This document shows positions 11,071 to 21,961 of a stretch of 64,000 nucleotides of DNA, one piece after another. The stretch lies in contig CALYLW010000314.1 in NCBI GenBank assembly GCA_944989445.1, positions 146,124 through 210,123 of the forward strand, read 5' to 3'. The position numbers and the translations under genes are program-made. Each line of letters opens with the position of its first letter. The first letter of the stretch is position 1. This DNA is from Ampullaceana balthica. Its lineage: Eukaryota; Mollusca; Gastropoda; Lymnaeidae. The notes under the pieces were generated by a model. It was given only the letters and a program-made list of their open reading frames with translations. It was not told the DNA's origin and made no database searches.

Positions 11071-13866
11071 CAGGGGTTCCCAACCCCGTGCCCGCCACTA
11101 TTTGACAGAGACAGAATTTTTTCATAAACATTAATTAAAAATATGAATTATTTTTATTTATTTGTTAGAGGTTTTTTTGTTGAGTGCCTGGGTTTATTAA
11201 ATACGTTCATATGTTTGCGATATTGTATTTATGAGTGGTGCCTCTGCTGACAGTACTTGTCACAACTTGTCTAGCGGCGAGCCAGACTGCACTCTTCACG
11301 CTAGCCTGGAACGGGGAAAGCACATCACTCCTTGTACACGCAGAAAATCCGAAGTGAACGAAAGCCACGAACTGAGCCGATGAACGCCAACACATGGCAC
11401 AAGACTCTGATTGCTTCGGCGATCATCGGCTCACTTCGAGTTTTCGGCGTGTACAAGGAGTGATGTGCAAATAGCATTCCCCGCCTGGAACCTTGTTGTT
11501 GTCATTGTGATTGCGATTGCTGCCCCGTTCGGGTCGTGACAGTTAGCTAGGAGACATTTTCGTCTGACGAGACACGAATTCGGAATTTTGATATTCTTTC
11601 TGAAATTTTTTTAAAGGCTAAAAGCGAGGTGCGTAAGCTATTATATTAATAAGGCAATAACCGATAATCTATTATGATTGTGGGGATAGTTATGGTCCTT
11701 GTTATAATACAGTTATGCATATAATGTAGAACAGACTTGCGCTATAACATTGATATTATATTGTAGTTCAATTACTATTTATTTATTATTTTTAGCCCTA
11801 AAATGAGTGGACCAAGTAAAAGAAAACGAACCTATAATTTTAACATTGACTGGGAGGAATCATATTGTTTCGTTAATTGGAAAAATAAATGCGTTTGTTG
11901 TGTGGTAGTAGCATAGCAGTGCCGAAAAAACAAAATGTTGAAAGACACTTTCAGACAATTCATGCCACTTTTGATTCCACTTAAATCTGAACTAAGAAAG
12001 AAAAGAAATGTGTCAACTAAAATCAAGTCTAATTGCACAACAGACTGTTTTCACTAGACATGTGGAAAATTCTAAAAAGACCACCATTGCTTCTTTCAAC
12101 ATTTCTCGCATGCAATCAAAAAAGAAGAAACCTTTCATTGATGGTGAGTTGATTAAGGAACTTTTTTTGACTGTTGACGATCGTTTGTTTGATGGATTTT
12201 CTAACAAACGTGAGATTTTCTCAATAATACAAGACCTACAGTTGTCAAATAACACCGTCACAAGAAGAATGAATGCAATTTCAATAGACATACAAACTCA
12301 GTTAAACACTTACTTGGAAATATGTGACTGGTTCGTGCTACAATTCGACGAGTCAACAGATATATCAGACACCGCGCAGGTAGCAGTTATGGTGAGAATG
12401 GTATTTAGTAACTTCACAGTAAAAGAGGATATGCTGCAAATATTACCTATGAAAGGACAGACGAGGGGTGAGGATATTTATAATACATTCAGAACATACG
12501 CCAAGTCAATAAAAATGACTTAGCTCCAGGTGTCTGCGATAACCATCGATGGGGCACCAGCAATGGTAGGTAGAAACAAAGGATTTATTGCCCTATGCAA
12601 GAAGGATGAATCATTTTCAAACTTTATGTCCTACTATTGTATTTCCACCAGGAAGCTCTGTGTTGTAAAATATTGCCATTTGAACACATTATGAAAATAG
12701 TTACAAAAATAATCAATTCTATTCGCGCAGCTCCTTTTGCAACACCGACGTTTTAAAGGCCCTGTTAGAAGATACTGAAGATAAAGAACATGATCTTATT
12801 CTGCATACTGAAGTACGTTGGCTCAGTAAAGGAAAGGTTCTTACAAGATTTGTGAGTTTAATTGAAGAAATAAAAACATTTAAAGGAAAATTATGATGAA
12901 CTAGCTGACTCTCGCTGGCTGATTGATTTGGGATTTCTCACAGACATCATGGAAAAATTGAATTCTTCAAATTTGGAGTTGAAATGATAAGCTTTGTAAA
13001 GTCATTTAAAGCTAAATTGGATTTGTTGATATCACATCTGCAGATCAATTCTCTCGTGAATTTCCCACATATGAAGAAAATTCTAGGTAACAATTAATTA
13101 AACGGGTCATTATTTATTAAGCATCTTCAAGTGTTTAAAAAAAACAGTATGAAGAGAGATTTTTGCAGTTTACACATATCGAGATAATCGTTTCCTTCTC
13201 TATCAATCCTTTTACAAATAAATTTAATGGAAATGGCCGCATGTATTGCAGATTTTGCTCAAGGTAAGACAGAAGAACTAGAGTTAGATATTTTGGACCT
13301 TAAGAATGATATTTTGCTAAAATCCTTAATATTTGAGGACTTTGGAATACAGTGGACAGAGAAAAGTTCCCATTTTTGAAAAAAAGCGGCACTTAAAATG
13401 GTACCATTTTTCGGTTCGAAATATTTATGCGAATCATTGTTTTGAAACATGAACTTAATAAAATCAAGATATAGATCTCGACTTACAGATGAACATCTTT
13501 ATGGTTGTTTGCTAACAGGATTATCGTCATACTCTCCTAATTATGAGGCACTGGCCAATGATATGCAATGCCAAAGATCACATTGACATATTGATATTAT
13601 ATTTTTTATAAAATGTTTTTTTGTATTTGTGTTTTTTGTTTACGTTTTGTAAATATAGTTCTCTGTGTGTATGCAATTTGAATACTAATTTTATTATTTT
13701 GAAACATTTTTGTTTATTATTTATTAATAAATTATGAATATAAGAAAATAAAGTATGGGAAATGAGAAGTTAGGGAAGGAGTTTGTCGATTAAAAATAGG
13801 TGGTGCCCGCCACCTTACCGATATTTTAGAATGTGCTCTAGATTACAAAAAGGTTGGGAACCCCTG
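11071..13866 (+). mobile_element. Decayed hAT DNA transposon hAT-1
   Basis: The left terminus CAGGGGTTCCCAACC and the right terminus GGTTGGGAACCCCTG are perfect inverted repeats of 15 bp. The interior encodes broken hAT transposase pieces in plus orientation. Length (about 2.8 kb) fits an originally autonomous copy. I could not identify a convincing 8-bp target duplication (flanks TGGTACTG versus ACCTAGTG). A large imperfect inverted repeat lies near the 5' end (about 11321-11468). Confidence 0.85.
11803..13587 (+). pseudogene. hAT transposase pseudogene (GTF2IRD2/ZBED5/SCAND3-like)
   Basis: The start MSGPSKRKRTY is followed by a short frame that stops early. The longest surviving piece (about 12008-12523) contains the RNase-H-like D region LQFDESTDISDTAQVAV. 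The reading then passes a stop to an AITIDGAPAM-like motif near 12538-12566. Further downstream is LHTEVRWLSKG (about 12800). The C-terminal dimerisation region is recognisable near 13400-13587 (FFGSKYLCES, KSRYRSRLTDEHL, YEALANDMQCQ). Multiple stops and frameshifts separate these parts. Resemblance is to the hAT lineage that gave rise to GTF2IRD2, ZBED5 and SCAND3 proteins. Confidence 0.85.
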
Positions 13867-14139
13867 ACCTAGTGGTATAGGGTAGTGCCAGCTAGCGTCT
13901 TCACAACATACCATTGACTTCAATGTGATTAGATGAAAACTCAACCATACACGCAGACACACACACACACAAAACCGCTCACACTTTGAAGTTGTTTTGA
14001 CAAAACAATTCAATTCCATTCTCCAATTAACCGGGAGGCAGATGTTTTATTGCTGCGAACATCGTCTGATAGCGATCGTTGACATCATTATCTATGTTCA
14101 GGCCGAGCCGACATTCCCGCGGGGTTAGCGCGTGATCAA

Positions 14140-14420
14140 ACAGTGCGAGAGAATGTAGCGTTAAAGTCAACCCGGAATTTAGCTTTAAAGTCAATTCGGA
14201 TTGTAGCGTTAAAGTCAACCCGGAATGTAGCGTTAATGTCAATTCGGAATGTAGCGTTAAATTAAACCTGGAATGTAGTGTTAAATTAAACCTGGAATGT
14301 AGCGTAACAGTCAACCAGGAAAAGCGTTAAAGTCAACCCGGAATGTAGCGTTAAAGTCAACCCGGAATGTAGCGTTAAAGTCAACCCGGAATCTGGTTTT
14401 AAAGTCACCTGGAATCTAGC
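14140..14420. repeat. 24-bp minisatellite in left duplication copy
   Basis: The unit is near AATGTAGCGTTAAAGTCAAC plus CCGG, about 11 units with variants (ATTAAACCTGG, ATTCGG). The right copy (26474-26700) has about two fewer of the canonical units. The minus-strand frame across it translates the repeat (TLHS tetrad) and is not a credible gene. Confidence 0.85.
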
Positions 14421-15601
14421 TTGTTCCATTTCGAAAGGAATTTCTGGTCATGGGAGATAAAGGGAGGAAGTTATTTGGTATGTGGGAGGAAGAGAAATGA
14501 AGGACGAAAAAGAGTTGGAGTTAGGAGGACAGGGTGAGAGAGGTCAAAAAAGTATTTAAAAAAAGTGCGGAGAAATAGAAAGATAGTGAGAGAGAAAATG
14601 ATAGAAAAGGGAGATGAGATAAAGCGAGAGATGGAGTGATAGTGAGAGACAGAGAGGCGAGAGCTTAGAGAATAATAGGACGGATGAATTGAGTGAGGTA
14701 AAGATATTTAGATGGCAATGAAGGATAAATAGGGCGGAGGAGAAAGTAAGAGAGATGAGAGAGAAATTGTAAGAGTAAGTGATGAACATGTGAGAGACTG
14801 GGGTTAGGGCAAAACACAGATACAGACATGGGAGAGCGAAATGGGAGGGTGTGTAAAAAGATAAAGGCTTATTTTGAACTTTGTAGGAAAGTTAATTTCA
14901 AGTTGACAAGAGAAATATACTTCTTTGGAAGACCAATGCCAAAGTCATAGTTATAATTTTTGTGATATTTGCACGAACGTGTGATTAGAAGGCATTTTGG
15001 TATTGCAGGTCTTCAATCGGCGTAATGTTTTCACTGATAGCTGAGTCGGGGAAGTACTATTAGGGAAAGTCCACGTCATCTGGCGCCAACCAACCTGCAT
15101 TACTAGTGATGATAGCAGGCTTTCCGGTGCCATAGCGACACCACGCCCTTTTCTTGGTCACCCGTTTTAAAGACACCATCAATACCACAACTGGACGCCT
15201 AACACATATTCACCAAGTCCACCTTACTGTGATACAAACAAAGTCTGAGGACAGAAGAAGAGGATGGGAAACAAACTTATGTTCACAATGTTCATGGTTT
15301 TATGTTAGGTAGTTTTAAATGTACAATGTTCTAATCAGAATAAGATTAATACACATTAATTCCTTTTTGAAAATCCGACATGGTGACAGGAGGTAGACAT
15401 CACAATCTACAACACTGTCTAACGTTGCTGATGATATCAAATGAAAGATTTAGCTTACGATGAGATTAGATGAACGAAACAAAAACAGCAGTTAGTCGTG
15501 ATTAGGTTAATCTATTTTAACTTTAAACAGATTCGGTTTGAACCAGTTTAGTAATTCGTGCGAGTTACCTGCCGTTGTTATAAAGTACATTGCTGCGGCG
15601 C
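14420..15601. other. Duplicated non-coding segment (left copy)
   Basis: Purine-rich (GAGA-type) DNA to about 14800, then unique-looking sequence. It is matched by 26700-27749 in the right copy with small indels, for example an AGAGGCGAGAGC-containing stretch (about 14652-14770) absent on the right. No gene was recognised. Confidence 0.6.
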
Positions 15602-15911
15602 TGTCACATCTGATTAACTTAATTTTGTGACATGTATGGTGGACGCGGGAAGAAAGGAGCATTTCTATTGGTTGAAAGGGAAAGTGTTGGGCGAGGAGTT
15701 GTGTGTAGACTTCCGACGAGGAAGGTTGTGTGATAAATGAATCCAGATTTCCACGTTATATTACCTCAAATGATTCTTATGTGTACAATATATATATATA
15801 TATATTAAAGTTGTTTTGGATAAACGAATTCTTCAGTTAATTATTGTGCACAAGATTAATTACTGTGAGAACGCCTACATAGAAAGAGAAATATAAAGTT
15901 ATATCGTTACA
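15602..15911 (+). repeat. 5' LTR
   Basis: It begins TGTCACATCTG and ends ATCGTTACA. Compared with the 3' LTR it lacks about 10 bp after TTTTGTGAC and has a short (TA)n of about 16 bp where the other has about 60 bp. Outside these length changes only a few substitutions are visible, so the insertion is fairly young. Confidence 0.92.
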
Positions 15912-15930
15912 TTGGTGCAGAAGTAAAAGT
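15912..15930 (+). other. Putative primer binding site
   Basis: TTGGTGCAGAAG follows the 5' LTR directly. TGG at offset 1 pairs with the CCA end of a tRNA, as in most LTR retrotransposons. I cannot assign the primer tRNA without a tRNA set for this genome. Confidence 0.55.
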
Positions 15931-16724
15931 TCTATGTGAACACAATGAAAGAGGTTTCGTGGAAATAAGTATTGGATATTTCCAAAAAAAGGAAAGTATT
16001 CTTTAAAATAAGAAATAATAACAGCTATAGTATTTTTTGAATATTCAAGTTCGTAAGAAGCTGTGAATAAACTTTTATGGTTCAATGAAAATACAAGAAG
16101 ATTTCAAAATGGCGGCATAATCGGCACGTGTCCGCAGTGTATAAAACTGGATCAGACTAGTTGGTTCTACGTCACATTCGACGACAGTACAAGCATACTA
16201 CACAGTACTGGAATCTGGGTCGTTTAGGCTTTCTGAATGGTGACACACGGTGAACATATATAGGTCGTGACGTCAACAGGCTCAGTGCTAGTTGATTCCA
16301 GGAAATATTTGTAAACATAACATCGAACCGAGAAGCTATGGACTATGCAATGTGTTGGTGTGAATTATAAATAAAGAAACGGAATTTTTATCCATTCATT
16401 GTGTGAAGAGTTTGATTATCGCAATTTTGGATTAATGGAGTGAACTAAATTGTTTAAAAACTACTCGAAAATTGAAATTTTAACCAAGTGACTTTTATTC
16501 AAAACGATCGGACCATTTAATATATTTTGTCAATCTGAGGGAGCGTATATATAAAATATACTAAAGATCCCGTGTGAGGATTCTTTTGTTGTCTCACCTT
16601 GTCAATAACTAGATTTCATGGTTTAGACGTGTCACTTATTTGAACTTAACATTTTTTAATTCAAGATTTTTCATTTGGACGATTTATAACTTTATCAATA
16701 TATATACATACATTCCTTACCGAA
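15931..16724 (+). other. Retrotransposon leader
   Basis: About 800 bp of AT-rich untranslated sequence between the primer site and gag. It contains stops in all frames. A TATAAAA-like motif lies near 16139, with no other promoter evidence. Confidence 0.5.
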
Positions 16725-17960
16725 TTGCTAGATTCATATTATTCAATCAAACAAAACATGGATTACTACGAAAGATTCACCGCCATAGCTAAAGAGATGG
16801 GACTAAAAGGAAAAGAAATGAGAGATTTCATTGAAGAAAAAGTTGCTGAAGAAAAAGAAAATCAAAGAATAGCTGAAGAAAAAGAACAGCGAAGAAAAGC
16901 TAAAGAAAAAGAAAATCAAAGAGAAGCTGAAGAAAAAGCAAGAATAGCTAATGAAGAACAGAGGCAAAAACTCATAAGTGAAAGAGAACTTGAAAAAATG
17001 AAACAAGACACCTTAAAATTACAAATTGAGCTAGGGAGTAGAGGCCACAATCCTGGTGATGAAACAAATAGAAGGTCAGCACCAAGGGATACTATCAAAG
17101 TAAGAAAATATGATAGCCAAAAAGAAAAAATGGATGTTTATCTGGATTATTTCGAATCCATAATGGCTATGAAAGGCTATAATGAAGAAGATTGGCCAGC
17201 ACAACTGATGACTCAATTAACTGGAGAAGCATTTGAAGCTTACAACAGTATAGCCAAAGAAGACAAAAGCATATATAAGAATGTCAAAAAGGCACTTCTA
17301 TGTCATTTTGGAAAGTCAGAAAATGATTATAGAAGAGAATTTCATGAAATGAGAATCAAGATGGACAAAAATCCACAGATCATAGTACATGAAGCACAAG
17401 TCAAACTAACAAAATGGCTGGAACTGACAGCAATAGATACGAGCAATCCAAAGGCCATAATAGACATGGTGTTAATTGACAAGTTTTTAGAAAATGCAAC
17501 ACCAACCCTATTCACATACTTGACTGACAAGAAAGTTCGTACTCAAGCAGAGCTAACAAATGCATTACGAACATTCAAAGACTCTCATCCGAATGTGGAA
17601 ATGGATAAGAGACAAGACATATTTGCAGCAATACAAATTAAAAGTCAAGAAAAAAGGCAAGGTATGAGAAACCAGAGTCTGCCAAACTTAGGCAACAGAC
17701 AAACTATTTGTTGGTACTGTAACAAGCCAGGACATATGGCGAAGCAGTGTTACCACAATAAAGGACAACCAAATAGGGTGTCACCTAATGGCAGCCCTAT
17801 AAGAAAGAAAACAGAAGAAAGGTCAAGACAAGGTCATTTTGAAAGCAAAGGTAGAAGATCATGGAGAGGCAGATACAATCATAACTCCAGATACAGAAAT
17901 CATGATCAACCCTGGAGAAGGAATGACCACCAAGAGGGAGATAATAAAGAAAAAAAGTGA
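16725..17960 (+). CDS. Gag polyprotein with SCAN-like capsid and zinc knuckle
   Basis: The product has 411 residues. An alternative start Met is at residue 12 (16758), so the true start is uncertain. Residues about 35-105 are an E/K/R-rich heptad-like stretch, likely a coiled coil. Residues about 125-300 form the capsid: the pattern WPAQLMTQLTGEAFEAY followed by Y..VK.ALL and YRREFHEMR resembles the SCAN domain, which is known to derive from Gmr1-like Gag. A CCHC knuckle is at C329, C332, H337, C342, followed by a basic Arg-rich tail for nucleic-acid binding. It assembles the cytoplasmic particle around the RNA. The frame ends in the slippery site with pol. It is uninterrupted. Confidence 0.9.
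   Translation: MLDSYYSIKQNMDYYERFTAIAKEMGLKGKEMRDFIEEKVAEEKENQRIAEEKEQRRKAKEKENQREAEEKARIANEEQRQKLISERELEKMKQDTLKLQIELGSRGHNPGDETNRRSAPRDTIKVRKYDSQKEKMDVYLDYFESIMAMKGYNEEDWPAQLMTQLTGEAFEAYNSIAKEDKSIYKNVKKALLCHFGKSENDYRREFHEMRIKMDKNPQIIVHEAQVKLTKWLELTAIDTSNPKAIIDMVLIDKFLENATPTLFTYLTDKKVRTQAELTNALRTFKDSHPNVEMDKRQDIFAAIQIKSQEKRQGMRNQSLPNLGNRQTICWYCNKPGHMAKQCYHNKGQPNRVSPNGSPIRKKTEERSRQGHFESKGRRSWRGRYNHNSRYRNHDQPWRRNDHQEGDNKEKK
17951..17960 (+). promoter_or_regulatory. Probable -1 ribosomal frameshift site, gag to pol
   Basis: The heptamer A AAA AAG lies at 17951-17957 in the gag frame and is followed at once by the TGA stop (17958-17960). A -1 slip gives the pol frame exactly. The next frame has no suitable ATG at its start and opens with GTG at 17957. 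A downstream stimulatory structure was not resolved by eye. Confidence 0.7.
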
Positions 17961-18928
17961 AACTAGAAGAATCACAATCTAGTAGTACTGTGGCCACTAT
18001 CAAGGATCATGGCACACTGAAATGTTACCCAGTGTACATCAATGGTCGAAAGTGTATGTGTCTTCGTGACACTGGATGCACAACAATTGTAGTCCGTGAT
18101 AAGATGGTGAAAGAAGAAGAGTATGATGGGAAAAAAGACACACTGATAATGGCTGATGGCACAAAGAGAGAGTGTCCAACTGCAATTTTCACCATCAACT
18201 CACCCTGGTTTCATGGTAAAGTTATAGCCAGAGTTTTACAAGACGCCATTTGTGATCTTATTATAGGGAACATTGAAGGTGTGGTGGACAATACTGATGA
18301 AGTATACAAGGCCTGGCATGACAACAACCATCAAGTATGTGCTACTGTACAAACAAGAGCCACCACAAAAAGAAAAGAGATCACAGACATTGAAGTTGAT
18401 GAGAAACTTGAAATAGGAAGCCAACTGATGTCCAAACAAGAGTTCAAACAACTACAAGAAGAAGATAACACAATCAGGGAAATAAAAATGAAACTTATCA
18501 AAGACAATGTAACAGGCCACAACACAAATTACAAGCTAGATAAAGGCATATTAATAAACATTGCACAGGAAGGTACGTGCAAAAGAGTGGTTCTTCCCAA
18601 AAAGTTACAGGAAACCATTATCAAAATGACACATGACAGTCCTTTAGGTGGACATATGGGCGCCAAGAAAACAATTACTACAATAGCAGAAAACTTTTAC
18701 TGGCCTAAAATGGCAAGGCAGATAAAAGAATACATCAAGACATGTACAGTGTGTCTACGACATAATCCCAAAGATGGGAGGCACACAGCACCCATACAAT
18801 CATCTGACAAGGCGAAACTTTTTATTCGAGAAAATCGCTATAGACCTGATAGGACCATTCAAAAAGATGTCAAAGAAGAAACATATGTATGCTCTAACCA
18901 TAGTGGACATAGCCACCAGATGGGGTGA
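17957..18928 (+). CDS. Pol part 1: aspartic protease and integrase zinc domain
   Basis: This is read by -1 frameshift from gag. The protease active site is LRDTGCTT with D38-T39-G40. After a linker, residues about 215-275 carry the integrase HHCC zinc domain: H of THDSPLGGHMG, the second H, and CTVCLRHN. The integrase core should follow, but the frame is lost at a T run (18819-18823) near residue 290, and the last ~35 residues are out-of-frame noise. So only protease and the zinc domain are encoded in this frame. Placing the integrase zinc finger right after protease is the key Gmr1 feature. Confidence 0.88.
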   Translation: MKLEESQSSSTVATIKDHGTLKCYPVYINGRKCMCLRDTGCTTIVVRDKMVKEEEYDGKKDTLIMADGTKRECPTAIFTINSPWFHGKVIARVLQDAICDLIIGNIEGVVDNTDEVYKAWHDNNHQVCATVQTRATTKRKEITDIEVDEKLEIGSQLMSKQEFKQLQEEDNTIREIKMKLIKDNVTGHNTNYKLDKGILINIAQEGTCKRVVLPKKLQETIIKMTHDSPLGGHMGAKKTITTIAENFYWPKMARQIKEYIKTCTVCLRHNPKDGRHTAPIQSSDKAKLFIRENRYRPDRTIQKDVKEETYVCSNHSGHSHQMG

Positions 18929-18992
18929 AGCTATCCCACTGAAGCGAATAGATGCAGAAAATATATGCAACGCATTACTCAATGTTTTTTAG
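18824..18992 (+). pseudogene. Pol part 2: integrase core fragment, out of frame with both neighbours
   Basis: From the T run at 18819-18823 the integrase core continues in a different frame (FEKIAIDLIGPF, first catalytic Asp at 18843-18845, then TIVDIATRWGEAIPL). This frame ends at a stop just after a second T run (18985-18990). Both breaks are in homopolymers of 5-6 T, so they could be real inactivating indels or assembly errors. The part is too short to act alone. Confidence 0.82.
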
Positions 18993-21147
18993 CAGATATG
19001 GTTTCCCTCAAACACTTCTGACGGACAATGGCAGCCAATTCAAGGGTCAGATGACACAAGCCATTATGAAAATGTTAAACATTACACAAGTACACAGCAC
19101 AGTGTACCATCCACAGTCAAATGGAGTGATTGAAAGACTAAACAAAACCATCAAGAATATGCTATTAAAGGTGACAGTGGACCATGAGGACAGATGGCAT
19201 GAATATTTACCCTTAATACTGTTTGCATACAACAGCAGCAAACATGAAAGCACTGGCTTTAGTCCTTTTGAGTTAATGTTTGGCCAAAACCCTACAAGTC
19301 CCTTAAAGAATTTCAAAGAAAGGCTTATAAGTAAACAAGATGCCATACAGGACAGATATCAGCTGATGTCAGACACTAGAGATAAAATACTTTACAGTAT
19401 TGAAGCAGCAAAGCAAAGACTAATCAAGCAAAGTACAAGACATAGAGAAATCAAAAATAGACACAGACATTTGAGAACATTTGAGCCTGAACAACAAGTC
19501 CTAGTATGCTTACCAAACACAAAGAATGAAATCACATGGGAAGGTCCATACAAAATTGAAGAGAAACTTAGTGATGTCACATATAGTGTCAATATCAAAG
19601 GACATGTGAAAAAATTACATATTGACAAACTAAGAACATATGATGACAATAAAGAAGGAAAGCAAACTGTTAATGTCATCATCAAGGTAAATGATGAAAA
19701 TGACAATGCAATGAAAATGAACAGTCTTGACAGTGAAAAAATATCATCTGACATACCAGATTATATGAAACACAGAGTGATCAAAATTTTTCAAAAATAC
19801 AAAGGTGTCATAACAAAAGAAACAGGAAACACAAAAACTTTGACTCACAAGATACAAGTATTGGAACATGAACCCTTCAAGACCAAAGTATACCCTATTC
19901 CAATGGCACATAGAGACACAGTAAGGCAAGAAATTGACTACCTACTTAAAGATAACAAAATAAGAAAAGCAGTTGAAGCTAACTATACCTCACCAACTGT
20001 CATAGTAAAAAAGAAGAATGGAAAGATTCGACTGTGCTGTGACTACAGACAGTTGAATAATATTACAAAATTGGACCATGAACCTATTGGAGACCCAAGA
20101 GACATTATAGACATAATTGGTACTTCCAGAATATTCACTACATTTGACTTAAACAGAGGTTTTTGGCAGATTAACATGGATCCTGATTCTATAAAATACA
20201 CTGCATTCATAGCCATGGATGAGGTGTATGAATGGTTAGTAATGCCATTTGGACTGGTCAACAGTACGGCCACTTTTAGCAGATTTATGAAAGTGATGCT
20301 AAAAGGAATTCCAAATGTGGTACATTATGTCGACGATATATGCATCCACACTAAAGATAGTGAATCACATATCCATACACTTGAAGCTGTACTGGATAGA
20401 CTCAAGAAACATAATGTGACAATCTCACCAGAAAAGATCAACATTGGAAAGAAGTATATAGATTTTTTGGGATACAGAATAGGAGGTGGTGCAGTCACTC
20501 CTACTGCAGAAAATGAAAACAAGATATTCAATCTGTCAGTCCCAAAATCTAAGAAACAAGTGCAAGCCTTGCTGGGACTATGTAACTTTTACAGACCCTT
20601 TATTGCAAATTATGCAGAAATTGTTCACCCACTAACAGAAGTTACAAAAGCCAAAGATATTAGAAAATTTCAGTTCCCAGGAGATTGCCTCAACGCATTA
20701 GAAAACATTCAGGAGGCATTTAGGAAGAAACCCATCTTAGGTACACCTCAATGGGACAAACGTTTCATCGTTTCTACCGATGCGTCGTCCATTGCATTAG
20801 GAGCAAATCTCATGCAAGAACATGATGGTATCCTACATCCTATACAGTATCTTAGCAGAAACTTGACCAAAACAGAGTGTAACTACAGCACCATAGAGAG
20901 AGAATGTCTAGCCATCGTGTGGGCTCTACAAAAACTTCAAAAATACCTTCTAGGTAGAACATTCACTCTTCTAACAGACCACAAACCACTTGTGGCATTC
21001 AACAAGAAGAAGATCAGCAACGCCAAAGTGAATCGTTGGGCTATGCTAGTAGCCGACTACAAATTTGACATTAAACCTGTGAAGGGAAAGGACAATGTGG
21101 TTGCAGACATATTAAGTAGAATGACAATAAATAAAGACACTCTGTGA
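18952..21147 (+). CDS. Pol part 3: integrase C half, reverse transcriptase, RNase H
   Basis: The open frame has 731 residues, but the authentic polyprotein enters it near residue 12, after the T run. Integrase catalytic residues D25 (TDNGSQF) and E61 (HPQSNGVIE) have the canonical D-35-E spacing. Integrase C-terminal EGPYKIEEKL is near 197. Reverse transcriptase follows: LCCDYRQLNN, TTFDLNRGFWQI, VMPFGLVNSTATF and the active site YVDD at 459-462. RNase H follows with STDASSIALGA, TIERECLAIVWAL, LTDHKPL and DNVVADILSRM. All RT and RNase H catalytic residues are present. Only the integrase-first order is unlike ordinary Ty3 Pol. There is no domain after RNase H. Confidence 0.95.
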   Translation: MQKIYATHYSMFFSRYGFPQTLLTDNGSQFKGQMTQAIMKMLNITQVHSTVYHPQSNGVIERLNKTIKNMLLKVTVDHEDRWHEYLPLILFAYNSSKHESTGFSPFELMFGQNPTSPLKNFKERLISKQDAIQDRYQLMSDTRDKILYSIEAAKQRLIKQSTRHREIKNRHRHLRTFEPEQQVLVCLPNTKNEITWEGPYKIEEKLSDVTYSVNIKGHVKKLHIDKLRTYDDNKEGKQTVNVIIKVNDENDNAMKMNSLDSEKISSDIPDYMKHRVIKIFQKYKGVITKETGNTKTLTHKIQVLEHEPFKTKVYPIPMAHRDTVRQEIDYLLKDNKIRKAVEANYTSPTVIVKKKNGKIRLCCDYRQLNNITKLDHEPIGDPRDIIDIIGTSRIFTTFDLNRGFWQINMDPDSIKYTAFIAMDEVYEWLVMPFGLVNSTATFSRFMKVMLKGIPNVVHYVDDICIHTKDSESHIHTLEAVLDRLKKHNVTISPEKINIGKKYIDFLGYRIGGGAVTPTAENENKIFNLSVPKSKKQVQALLGLCNFYRPFIANYAEIVHPLTEVTKAKDIRKFQFPGDCLNALENIQEAFRKKPILGTPQWDKRFIVSTDASSIALGANLMQEHDGILHPIQYLSRNLTKTECNYSTIERECLAIVWALQKLQKYLLGRTFTLLTDHKPLVAFNKKKISNAKVNRWAMLVADYKFDIKPVKGKDNVVADILSRMTINKDTL

Positions 21148-21570
21148 ACTCCTAACTGATAAAACCAGAGACTATTAAAAAGACATTCTGTGAATTACTA
21201 AATGATAAAATAAGAGACTGTTTTAACATTAGTCTGTGAATTCCTAAAGGATACAAACAGAGACTGTAATTATATTAATATTTTTATTTGTTGAACAATG
21301 GACAAGGAACAGTGTTTGAATTCCATTGGATTATTAGTTAATTTTAATAATATTGAGTGTTTAAATGTTTTAATTACACAAAATTACAGATGTGTTTAAA
21401 AGTCCATTTTCATTTTTTCAGCACAGGTAGACGGCTGCAGTCCTACAGATTTTTTCTCATTATTTCTTATGTTAAGACTGTTGCAGTTCTACAATTTTTT
21501 TCTCATTATTTCCTATGTTTAGACTGTTACAGTCCTACAGATTTTTTCTTATTGATTCTATATCCAGAAG
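21130..21570 (+). repeat. Short tandem repeats in the retrotransposon 3' UTR
   Basis: Three units of about 50-60 bp containing CTGTGAATTCCTAA and AGAGACTG lie at 21139-21265. Three units containing CAGTYCTACARATTTTTTCT lie at about 21436-21555. They lie between pol and the 3' LTR and do not encode protein. Their role is unknown. Confidence 0.65.
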
Positions 21571-21686
21571 TTGTATGTAAGAAAATGAATGTTCATTGAT
21601 GATAAATATTTGAAATTTGAATATAGATATAGATTGATTTGATTTTATGAAGACCAAAAATGTTGTATTTCATAAACATTTTTTTT

Positions 21687-21702
21687 GAAGGATGGGGGTG
21701 AA
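21687..21702 (+). other. Putative polypurine tract
   Basis: GAAGGATGGGGGTGAA abuts the 3' LTR. It is the expected plus-strand primer, though interrupted by two T residues. Confidence 0.6.
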
Positions 21703-21898
21703 TGTCACATCTGATTAACATAATTTTGTGACGTAAGGTCACATGTATGGTGGACGCGGGAAGAAAGGAGCATTTCTATTGGTTGAAAGTGAAAGTGTTG
21801 GGCGAGGAGTTGTGTGTAGACTTCCGACGAGGAAGGTTGTGTGATAAATGAATCCAGATTTCCACGTTATATTACCTCAAATGATTCTTATGTGTACA

Positions 21899-21961
<63 letters not shown>

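Noticed and set aside
16803..17006. Minus-strand Phe/Ser-rich frames opposite gag
   Set aside because: Shadow of the Lys/Glu-rich gag coding strand.
21148..21702. Envelope gene after pol
   Set aside because: The longest frame is 80 residues, overlaps simple repeats and has no signal or fusion features.
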